Below are positions 57,609-64,000 of a DNA stretch of 64,000 bases, in pieces. A program made the position numbers and the translations under genes. Each line of letters begins with the position of its first letter. Positions within the stretch are counted from its first letter, which is position 1. The notes under the pieces were generated by a model, which was not told where the DNA came from, made no database searches, and saw only the letters and a list, made by a program, of their open reading frames with translations. The DNA is from an uncultured Saprospiraceae bacterium (GTDB lineage: Bacteria; Bacteroidota; Bacteroidia; Chitinophagales; Saprospiraceae), in the NCBI GenBank assembly GCA_937929945.1, contig CALFUK010000026.1:62001-126000 (forward strand), given 5' to 3'.

Positions 57609-57640
57609 TTGACATGTATGATGAAAGAAAACTACCTTTG
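57609..57640 (+). promoter_or_regulatory. trxB promoter
   Basis: TTG at 57609-57611 and TACCTTTG at 57633-57640, 21 bp apart, matching the Bacteroidota TTG-N19ish-TAnnTTTG consensus. 23 bp upstream of the ATG. Confidence 0.7.
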
Positions 57641-57663
57641 CATCTTTAAAAACAGAGAATAGT

Positions 57664-58605
57664 ATGTCAGAATCAGAAGTTAAAAAATGTGTCATCATCG
57701 GATCAGGACCTGCAGGCTATACTGCAGCTATATATGCAGCACGGGCAGGACTGGAGCCAGAACTATATACTGGCCCAGAGCCAGGAGGTCAGCTCACCAT
57801 CACCACAGAGGTAGAGAATTATCCAGGTTATCCTGACGGAGTGCAGGGACCAGAGATGATGGAAATGTTCAGAAAGCAGGCCGAAAGGTTCGACACTAAG
57901 GTGCACTATGAGCTTATTAAAAAAGTTGACTTCACAGGACCAATACACAAGCTTTGGACCGAAAGTGATCAAGAGATACATGCACACACTGTCGTCATAT
58001 CCACAGGAGCCAGCGCGAAGTGGCTGGGTCTCCCATCAGAGCAAAAGCTGATGAATAAAGGGGTGTCAGCCTGTGCCGTATGTGATGGTTTCTTCTTCAA
58101 GGGGCAGGAGGTAGCGGTCGTCGGTGGCGGTGATACTGCTGCTGAAGAAGCGAGCTACTTAGCCAAGCTGTGCCCTAAGGTCCACATGCTGGTCAGACGA
58201 GATGAGATGCGTGCCTCCAAGATTATGCAAGCCCGTGTAGAGAGCATGGAAAACATTCAAATTCACTGGAATACGCAGACGGAGGAAATATTAGGTGAAG
58301 ATGAAGTGACAGGCGTGAGAGTTAAGAATCGGATCTCGGGTGATGTATCTGAGATACCTGTTTCAGGTTTTTTCGTAGCGATCGGTCACAAACCTAATAC
58401 TGACATTTTCAAAGATTGGCTGCCTATGGATGAGAGCGGATATCTTATGCCACACCCTGGCACTAGTAAGACGGAGCTTGACGGTGTATTCGTCAGTGGT
58501 GATGCAGCTGACAAGGTCTACCGACAGGCAGTCACAGCTGCGGGGACTGGGTGCATGGCAGCCTTAGATGCTGAGCGTTATTTGGTGGAAAAAGGCATAG
58601 CCTAA
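57664..58605 (+). CDS. trxB: Thioredoxin reductase
   Basis: A 313-residue NADPH-dependent flavoenzyme keeping thioredoxin reduced. FAD motif VIIGSGPAGYTAAIYAARAG (about 9-28), redox pair in SACAVCDGF (about 136-144), NADPH motif VVGGGDTAAEEASYLA (about 155-170) and the C-terminal FAD segment GVFVSGDAADKVYRQAVTAA. Length normal for the class. Confidence 0.97.
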   Translation: MSESEVKKCVIIGSGPAGYTAAIYAARAGLEPELYTGPEPGGQLTITTEVENYPGYPDGVQGPEMMEMFRKQAERFDTKVHYELIKKVDFTGPIHKLWTESDQEIHAHTVVISTGASAKWLGLPSEQKLMNKGVSACAVCDGFFFKGQEVAVVGGGDTAAEEASYLAKLCPKVHMLVRRDEMRASKIMQARVESMENIQIHWNTQTEEILGEDEVTGVRVKNRISGDVSEIPVSGFFVAIGHKPNTDIFKDWLPMDESGYLMPHPGTSKTELDGVFVSGDAADKVYRQAVTAAGTGCMAALDAERYLVEKGIA

Positions 58606-58636
58606 GCATCATTAAACAGCGCAGTCATGGAGGTTT

Positions 58637-58664
58637 TTGAGATAATTGATTTATTATATCTTTG
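58637..58664 (+). promoter_or_regulatory. fbaA promoter
   Basis: TTG at 58637-58639 and TATCTTTG at 58657-58664, 17 bp apart. 35 bp before the ATG. Confidence 0.6.
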
Positions 58665-58699
58665 TCTGTCTTGACATAATGCTAAAAACATAACGAAAT

Positions 58700-59779
58700 A
58701 TGACGACATCAACCAAATTTAGACCTGGAGTTCTGCATGGACAGGAAGTTACAGATCTTTTTGATTACGCTAATGACAACAACTTCGCCATACCAGCGGT
58801 GAATGTCGTTGGGTCGAATACCATCAATGCTTGTCTGGAGACGGCAAGAGACGTAAACTCTCCGATTATTATCCAGTTTTCTAATGGAGGCTGTGCCTTC
58901 ACTGCTGGTAAAGGCTTGTCTAATGAAGGCCAGTCAGCTGCCATTCTTGGTGGGGTATCGGGAGCGCAACACGTACATGCTATGGCAGAGGCCTACGGTG
59001 TGTCTGTCGTCTTACACACAGACCACTGCGCCAAGAAGTTGTTGCCATGGATTGATGGCCTGCTTGATGCGGGAGAGAGATATCATGAGAAGCATGGCCA
59101 GCCTCTCTATAGCTCACACATGCTTGATCTATCAGAAGAGCCAATAGAGGAAAATATAGATACTTGTAAAAAATACCTGCAGCGCATGGATCCGCTGGGG
59201 ATGACCATTGAGATAGAGCTAGGCGTGACTGGAGGAGAAGAAGACGGTGTGGACAATACTGATGTGGATAATGACCTCCTGTATACTCAGCCTTCGGAAG
59301 TGGATTATGCCTATGGTGAGTTAAAGAAGATCAGTGACCGATTTACAGTGGCTGCTGCCTTCGGAAATGTTCACGGGGTGTATAAGCCAGGAAATGTAGA
59401 GCTGACACCCATCATACTGAAAAATTGCCAGGACTTTATTAAAGAGAAATACGGTTTGGATTCTGCTCATCCCGTGAATTTTGTCTTTCATGGCGGCTCA
59501 GGCTCATCCAGAGAAGAGATAAGAGAAGCCATTGAATACGGAGCGATTAAAATGAATATTGATACTGACCTGCAGTGGGCATTTTGGGATGGAGTGAAGG
59601 ACTATCACAATGCTAACACTGAATACATGATGACACAGCTGGGAAATCCAGATGGTCCTGATAAGCCAAATAAGAAGTACTACGATCCGAGAAAGTGGTT
59701 GAGAGAAGGTGAAAAATCATTTGCGAAAAGACTGACGATCGCCTTTGAAGATTTGAACTGCGTGAATCGTAATAAGTAG
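58700..59779 (+). CDS. fbaA: Class II fructose-bisphosphate aldolase
   Basis: Zinc-dependent glycolytic enzyme splitting fructose 1,6-bisphosphate. The zinc-site pattern VVLHTDHCAKKLLPW (about 97-111), EIELGVTGGEEDGVDN (about 174-189), AFGNVHGVYKPG with zinc His, and the substrate FHGGSGSSREEI (about 263-274) with NIDTDLQWAFW show the full active site. 359 residues, as in the FbaA group. A terminator follows about 27 bp after the stop. Confidence 0.97.
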   Translation: MTTSTKFRPGVLHGQEVTDLFDYANDNNFAIPAVNVVGSNTINACLETARDVNSPIIIQFSNGGCAFTAGKGLSNEGQSAAILGGVSGAQHVHAMAEAYGVSVVLHTDHCAKKLLPWIDGLLDAGERYHEKHGQPLYSSHMLDLSEEPIEENIDTCKKYLQRMDPLGMTIEIELGVTGGEEDGVDNTDVDNDLLYTQPSEVDYAYGELKKISDRFTVAAAFGNVHGVYKPGNVELTPIILKNCQDFIKEKYGLDSAHPVNFVFHGGSGSSREEIREAIEYGAIKMNIDTDLQWAFWDGVKDYHNANTEYMMTQLGNPDGPDKPNKKYYDPRKWLREGEKSFAKRLTIAFEDLNCVNRNK

Positions 59780-59805
59780 AAACGAAACAGTTAGAAGAAA
59801 GAATT

Positions 59806-59842
59806 ATATACCCCGATGAAGAAATTTGTTGGGGTATTTTTT
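59806..59842 (+). terminator. Rho-independent terminator after fbaA
   Basis: ATACCCC (59808-59814), 16-nt loop, GGGGTAT (59831-59837), then a run of six T residues counting the last stem base. Confidence 0.85.
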
Positions 59843-59963
59843 GTTTGGAGAGGTGCTGTATGTTTATTAGTATGACCCATCTGACAAGAATCCCTGGCCT
59901 ACTTACGAGTATGTACTACTTGAAATACTTAATTCTCAAATATAGACTAACCTACTGAGTAAA

Positions 59964-60695
59964 ATGATTAGTTCATTCCCGTCTTCGATTATATCCTCTC
60001 TGAAATACTATGTGTACATCTACAGCCATCCTGATACGAATGAGGTATTCTATGTCGGTAAGGGTAAGGGGAATCGAGTATTTGCTCATTTGGATGATCA
60101 CTCAGAATCTGAAAAAGCGAGTATCATCAGAGCGCTTCGTACACATGGCAAAGAACCTAAAATAGAAATCCTCATACATGGCCTGGACCGAGAGGAGAGT
60201 GCCCTTAAAGTAGAAGCCGCCGTCATCGATCTATTGGGGAGAGACAACATTACAAACGTGCAGAAAGGCTACCGTAGCAGTACATATGGCAGGCTAAACA
60301 TCAGACAGATCATATCATTATATCAGAGGTCACCCGTGGAAGTGAGCCACAAAGGAATTGCGATCAGGATTAACAAGCAATACTATCCGACAATTAGTGC
60401 TGCAGAGTTATATGATGTGACCAGAAGCTGTTGGAGGATCAAGTTAAATCGAGCTCAGAATGCAGAATATGCTTTTGCAGTTTACGACGGAATTATCTAC
60501 GAGGTATATCAAATTTTGGCTTGGTACCCAGGAGGATATACATTCAATAGCCGCTTATCGAATTTAGATCCTACCAGAAAAGAATTCATTGGTAATATCG
60601 CACCTGATGCGATAAGAGCTCAGTATCTCTATAAATCGATTAGTCATTATTTTAAAAGGGGTAACGCGAATCCTGTATTTTATTTTCACATTTAA
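59964..60695 (+). CDS. GIY-YIG nuclease domain protein, LEM-3-like
   Basis: A 243-residue protein. Residues about 14-105 resemble the GIY-YIG domain of the LEM-3/ANKLE1 type: YYVYIYSHPDTNEVFYVGKG with KGNRVFAHLDDH, then Glu in ALKVEAAVIDLLG. The C-terminal part (about 115-243) is a second globular domain with GIAIRINKQYYPTISAAELY and EYAFAVYDGIIYEVYQILAW, not named with confidence. Possibly DNA-acting; function is not shown. Stands alone after the aldolase terminator. Confidence 0.7.
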   Translation: MISSFPSSIISSLKYYVYIYSHPDTNEVFYVGKGKGNRVFAHLDDHSESEKASIIRALRTHGKEPKIEILIHGLDREESALKVEAAVIDLLGRDNITNVQKGYRSSTYGRLNIRQIISLYQRSPVEVSHKGIAIRINKQYYPTISAAELYDVTRSCWRIKLNRAQNAEYAFAVYDGIIYEVYQILAWYPGGYTFNSRLSNLDPTRKEFIGNIAPDAIRAQYLYKSISHYFKRGNANPVFYFHI

Positions 60696-60768
60696 TCTTT
60701 TGATCTTGCTACAATGGGCCGATGTCTTCCATACTTGGTGTGAGACGCATTAACAAAGACCCTGAATG

Positions 60769-61770
60769 TCAAATCGTCATCCTCGCCTGTGGTGATGCAT
60801 CCAAGCCCACAAATTCTTCCTTCAAAAATTTGTACTTAGCAGCTATGGCAATCATCGCCGCATTGTCAGTGCAGTATTGGAATTGAGGAATGTAAGTATT
60901 CCAGCCGAGCTCGGCTCCAGTCACTTCGATTAGATTTCGCAGTCCAGAATTAGCTGATACGCCTCCGGCAATGGCTATTTCAGTTATGCCTGTCTGTGCA
61001 GCAGCTTGCTTTAGCTTATTCACTAAGATAGTGCAGATCCTATCCTGGATGGAGGCACAGATGTCATGCAGGTTATCTTTTATGAAGTCTGAGTTTACTT
61101 TTTGTTGATCGCGGAGGAAGTAGAGGATGCCCGTCTTCAGGCCGCTGAAGCTGAAGTCCAGCCCAGCTATATCTGGCTCCGTAAAGCTGAATTTTGGCTG
61201 ACCCAGCTTAGCATATTTATCGATGAGTGGACCAGCAGGATAGTCTAGCTGTAACATCTTACCAGACTTATCAAATGCTTCTCCTGCAGCATCATCCAGC
61301 GTCTGACCGATGACCTTCATGTCATGATGAGACTCTATGAGGACGATCTGCGTATGGCCGCCAGACACAGTCAGGCATAGAAAGGGGAACGCTGGTGCGG
61401 GTTCATCGATGAAGTGTGCTAATACATGCGCCTGCATGTGGTTCACTTCGATCATAGGTATATCCAGACTCAGGGCTAATGATTTGGCGAAGCTCACGCC
61501 CACAATCAGGCTACCTAGTAGCCCTGGTCCTCTGGTGAAGGCTATAGCGTCTACATCTTCTTGACGGATCCCCGCCTTGGCATATGCTTGGTCTAGCAGA
61601 GGTACGATATGGAGTAAGTGCTGTCTGGATGCGACCTCAGGTACGATTCCACCATATTCTTTATGGATAGACTGAGATGCAACTAAATTGCACAGTATTG
61701 CATCTTCTTTCAAGATGGCAATAGATGTATCATCGCATGAGGACTCGATGGCAAGTATTGTAGGATTCAA
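60769..61770 (-). CDS. tsaD: tRNA N6-threonylcarbamoyladenosine synthase subunit TsaD
   Basis: Transfers the threonylcarbamoyl group to A37 of ANN-decoding tRNAs with TsaB and TsaE. 333 residues from the TTG at 61770, which precedes the conserved ILAIESSCDDTS; the frame continues 27 codons upstream but the longer version is atypical. Metal-binding EVNHMQAHVLAHF, the LTVSGGHTQIVLI segment, GEAFDKSGKMLQLDYPAGP and AIAGGVSANSGLR are present. Divergent from the 61869 gene. Confidence 0.93.
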   Translation of the reverse strand: MNPTILAIESSCDDTSIAILKEDAILCNLVASQSIHKEYGGIVPEVASRQHLLHIVPLLDQAYAKAGIRQEDVDAIAFTRGPGLLGSLIVGVSFAKSLALSLDIPMIEVNHMQAHVLAHFIDEPAPAFPFLCLTVSGGHTQIVLIESHHDMKVIGQTLDDAAGEAFDKSGKMLQLDYPAGPLIDKYAKLGQPKFSFTEPDIAGLDFSFSGLKTGILYFLRDQQKVNSDFIKDNLHDICASIQDRICTILVNKLKQAAAQTGITEIAIAGGVSANSGLRNLIEVTGAELGWNTYIPQFQYCTDNAAMIAIAAKYKFLKEEFVGLDASPQARMTI

Positions 61771-61868
61771 GATGATTTTGATTTTAGTTGCATTTTGAAT
61801 TATTCGAGGGTCACAATTTCGGTGAAAATTAGTAATATTGTACATATTCAAAAACTTAGAGAAACAAA

Positions 61869-62453
61869 ATGAAGTATATTATCAATCTTATTCTCTTAGC
61901 TGCGATCGTTGTGGCGGGGTATTTACTGTATAGTGGTATTAATGAGCCAATCGCTTTTAATGCGCAAAAAGAATCAAGGAAAAACGCCGTAGCGGACAGA
62001 TTAATCGAAATCCGGGAGAGCCAGGAGATATACAGAGCGATTACAGGGGAGTTCGCACATAATTTTGATACCCTAATTCAGGTGCTAAAGACTGACTCCA
62101 TCCCATTTGTGCAGGTGTTCGAAGATCCAGATGACCCAACTAATGAAGATAAATATGTCTATAAGACGCTATATTCTAATGCCTTAGACTCTGTCAATGC
62201 TATGGGAATCAAACTTGACTCTCTGAAGTATGTCCCATTCGCCAAAAGTGGTGTTACGTTCGACTTCTATGGAGATACCATGACTTACCAGAAGACGATT
62301 GTGTCTGTTACAGAGGTAGGGACTCGATGGAAAAATTTTATGGGTAAATACGCTGATCCGAGATTCAGAAAATACGATCAATCATATGACCCAGAGAGAA
62401 TGATCAAATTCGGCGACAAAAATTCTCCTAACTTATCAGGTAACTGGGAATAG
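61869..62453 (+). CDS. Membrane-anchored hypothetical protein
   Basis: A 194-residue protein with one N-terminal helix (about 3-22) and a soluble outer part: a helical stretch KNAVADRLIEIRESQEIYRAITG in two pieces (about 40-61), then an acidic loop (EDPDDPTNEDKY) and a beta-rich end. The helix-then-domain layout with ESQEIYRAITGEFAHNFDTL resembles pseudopilin-like Bacteroidota hypotheticals. Function unknown; 17 bp before the DUF3822 gene. Confidence 0.75.
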   Translation: MKYIINLILLAAIVVAGYLLYSGINEPIAFNAQKESRKNAVADRLIEIRESQEIYRAITGEFAHNFDTLIQVLKTDSIPFVQVFEDPDDPTNEDKYVYKTLYSNALDSVNAMGIKLDSLKYVPFAKSGVTFDFYGDTMTYQKTIVSVTEVGTRWKNFMGKYADPRFRKYDQSYDPERMIKFGDKNSPNLSGNWE

Positions 62454-62470
62454 ATGTAAGTATCTCCTAC

Positions 62471-63244
62471 ATGGCAACAGAAAAAAAACAAGAGGCTTCT
62501 CTTCAGTGTATCATTGAAGAGAAGTTTTTTTATTTCGGGGTATTCAATGCGAATCAAGAATTGATCGAGTCTGATCATCTGGACATCAGTCAGGGCGGAG
62601 ATCTATTCCAGAATCCATATTTGATCACAGCTTATATGGATCAAAAGTTGGCCGCATTTGAGTTTACTCAGGTTCAGTTTGGGATCATCAGCCAGCACTT
62701 TTCTCTTGTCCCTAAGGCGGTTGAGATGACACAAGCTGCGCACTGGCTGATTCCAACTACAGAAGAGGGTGCAGCGCTTTACCAGGACGAATTAGAGCAT
62801 CTTAATGTACTCTATCATGCGCCTAAGACCCTGATAGATGCCTTGTATAGTAAATATGCCGGGGCATCTCTGCAACATATAGTATCTGTCAATATCAAAA
62901 ACAATCAAGGTAGATCAGGCGTATTCTCCTTTAGAATCAATGGCTTTCAGTTAGTGCAAGTGAATGATAAGCGAGGCAATCTGCAGTACAGTAACATATT
63001 CAAGAGTAAGTCAGTGAATAGCAGTCTCTACTTTAGTCTCTTACCCTATCACATGCATCAGCTGGATAGAGAAAGTGCGACGCTCTACCTCAATACGAAG
63101 AGTGACGCCATACTGAATGAAAAGCTAAGTAAATACGTGAGGCATATAGAATACTTAGGTCTTGACACCATACTTGGACATCAAAGTGAGCTTACCGCTG
63201 ATCAGCTTTTTCAATTGCGAAACTTAGCCCTATGCGGATCGTAG
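62471..63244 (+). CDS. DUF3822 family protein
   Basis: A 257-residue protein of the DUF3822 family, an actin/ASKHA-like fold group of unknown role regularly found next to rsmD in Bacteroidota. Visible patterns are FFYFGVFNANQELIES near the start and HIEYLGLDTILGHQSELTA near the end. It overlaps rsmD by 13 bp. Confidence 0.85.
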   Translation: MATEKKQEASLQCIIEEKFFYFGVFNANQELIESDHLDISQGGDLFQNPYLITAYMDQKLAAFEFTQVQFGIISQHFSLVPKAVEMTQAAHWLIPTTEEGAALYQDELEHLNVLYHAPKTLIDALYSKYAGASLQHIVSVNIKNNQGRSGVFSFRINGFQLVQVNDKRGNLQYSNIFKSKSVNSSLYFSLLPYHMHQLDRESATLYLNTKSDAILNEKLSKYVRHIEYLGLDTILGHQSELTADQLFQLRNLALCGS

Positions 63245-63780
63245 GAGGAGAGTTAAGGGGACGTAAGTTTCTACCTCCAGCTAAAAACTGGCCGACTAGA
63301 CCCACGACTGATTTTGCAAAGGAGGGCCTTTATAATATCTTACAAAACAGGATTGACTGGGAGGACACCAAGATGCTTGACCTCTTCGGCGGTACAGGCA
63401 GTCACAGCTATGAGGCGATATCAAGAGGTTGTCTCGATGTCACCTATGTAGATCAGTTCAGAGCCGCAGTCACTTTCGCTAAGACGACAGCAGAGCAATT
63501 CAAAATCGATGATCGAATGACTATCGTCCAAATGGATGTAGTCAAATTCGTGAAATATCAAAAACTGAAGTTCGATTATATTTTTGCAGGACCTCCGTAT
63601 CCACTTGAATGGTTGGATAAAATACCCAAAATGATCTTTGATCAAGAGCTATTAGCTGCTGATGGCCTCTTCGTCTTGGAGCATAGCCCGGTTCATGACT
63701 TTAAGCAATTTCCCAATTACAAAGAAGAGCGGAAATATGGTACAGCCATTTTTAGCTTTTTTCAATACGCTACTACTTAG
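63232..63780 (+). CDS. rsmD: 16S rRNA (guanine966-N2)-methyltransferase RsmD
   Basis: A 182-residue SAM-dependent methyltransferase acting on G966 in 16S rRNA. Start MRIVGGELRGRKFLPP, PTTDFAKEGLYNIL, and SAM motif I MLDLFGGTGSHSYEA (about 47-61) match the family. Motif IV reads IFAGPPYPL (about 122-130) where the family has DPPY, so the key acidic residue is Gly here. It overlaps the DUF3822 gene by 13 bp. Confidence 0.9.
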   Translation: MRIVGGELRGRKFLPPAKNWPTRPTTDFAKEGLYNILQNRIDWEDTKMLDLFGGTGSHSYEAISRGCLDVTYVDQFRAAVTFAKTTAEQFKIDDRMTIVQMDVVKFVKYQKLKFDYIFAGPPYPLEWLDKIPKMIFDQELLAADGLFVLEHSPVHDFKQFPNYKEERKYGTAIFSFFQYATT

Positions 63781-63815
63781 ATTCGATGCAACTTAGATTC
63801 GGAGCGACTGCAGAG

Positions 63816-64000
63816 CTAAAATTCGTAGCACCCTAACTTAGATTTTGACCTCTTAGATCCATTGGAGTTATGCGTCTGCCAGAAAGGGAAGAGACTCAGC
63901 TTTAGATAAAAATCACTGCCTCTGAAATCCTGATTCAATAGGACAGAACTCAGTTGCTCAGACCCTAAGGTTAGGAATCCAAATCTGGCAGCCAGACCCA
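63816..64000 (-). CDS. 3' end of an outer-membrane protein gene (partial)
   Basis: Minus-strand frame open to the window edge, stop at 63816-63818. The about 61 visible residues read like the C-terminus of a Bacteroidota outer-membrane barrel of the DUF5723 type (GLAARFGFLTLGSEQLSSVL, then GSDFYLKLSLFPFW) ending in a basic Ser/Lys tail. Too short for certainty. Convergent with rsmD. Confidence 0.5.
   Translation of the reverse strand, partial: GLAARFGFLTLGSEQLSSVLLNQDFRGSDFYLKLSLFPFWQTHNSNGSKRSKSKLGCYEF

Noticed and set aside
61771-61851. 27-codon upstream extension of TsaD
   Set aside because: The family begins just before ILAIESSCDD, and the shorter length of 333 residues is normal; the extension covers a divergent promoter region.

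Overview
The window is a 64 kb stretch of a chromosome from a member of the Bacteroidota, most likely of the Saprospiria/Chitinophagia type. The evidence is an alternative complex III operon, several proteins with type IX secretion (T9SS) sorting domains, PorP/SprF- and PorE-like proteins, family markers such as DUF4252, DUF3822 and DUF420, no visible Shine-Dalgarno sites, and recurrent TAnnTTTG promoter elements. No rRNA, tRNA, insertion sequence, prophage or CRISPR array was seen. The taxonomic call is inference from gene content.

Region 1 (1-13.9 kb, all plus strand) is an electron-transfer supercluster: the end of actB, then actC, actD, actE, actF (quinol:cytochrome c oxidoreductase), then coxB, coxA, ctaB, two subunit III genes and a subunit IV gene (aa3-type oxidase), a terminator, and three small assembly-type membrane genes (a thioredoxin-like protein without Sco cysteines, DUF420, and a CPMC protein). 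Together they carry electrons from quinol through a monohaem cytochrome to oxygen. Odd features are His/Asp-rich segments in six proteins, an OmpA peptidoglycan-binding domain fused to CoxB, and a helix-hairpin-helix tail on ActC.

Region 2 (13.9-38.4 kb) is mixed housekeeping and accessory: a TIM-barrel isomerase, an outer-membrane barrel, DUF423, a dienoyl-CoA isomerase-like crotonase, pyrG with an overlapping SpoU methyltransferase, a T9SS cargo protein, a RES/Xre toxin-antitoxin pair, a large Asp-box beta-propeller protein, an ECF sigma/anti-sigma-like/DUF4252 operon, an LptF/G permease, sucC-xseA-xseB, a secreted M43 metalloprotease, mdh, a SelL-like redox protein, and a sirtuin overlapping the NAD(P)HX repair gene.

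Region 3 (38.5-52.5 kb) is a T9SS surface locus: PorP/SprF, a PorE-like TPR/propeller/OmpA protein, and a 3360-residue adhesin with four related composite modules, Gly/Asp/Asn-rich linkers, a cohesin-like domain nested in the last module, and a CHU_C sorting domain. Two 23-bp-spaced palindromes precede it. A structured intergenic stretch with a 28-codon ORF and a strong terminator follows.

Region 4 (52.7-64 kb) holds DUF1573/yajC, aroK, a TspO-like protein, a membrane-anchored subtilase, trxB, a class II aldolase, a LEM-3-like GIY-YIG protein, tsaD, a DUF3822/rsmD pair and the 3' end of an outer-membrane protein gene running off the window.
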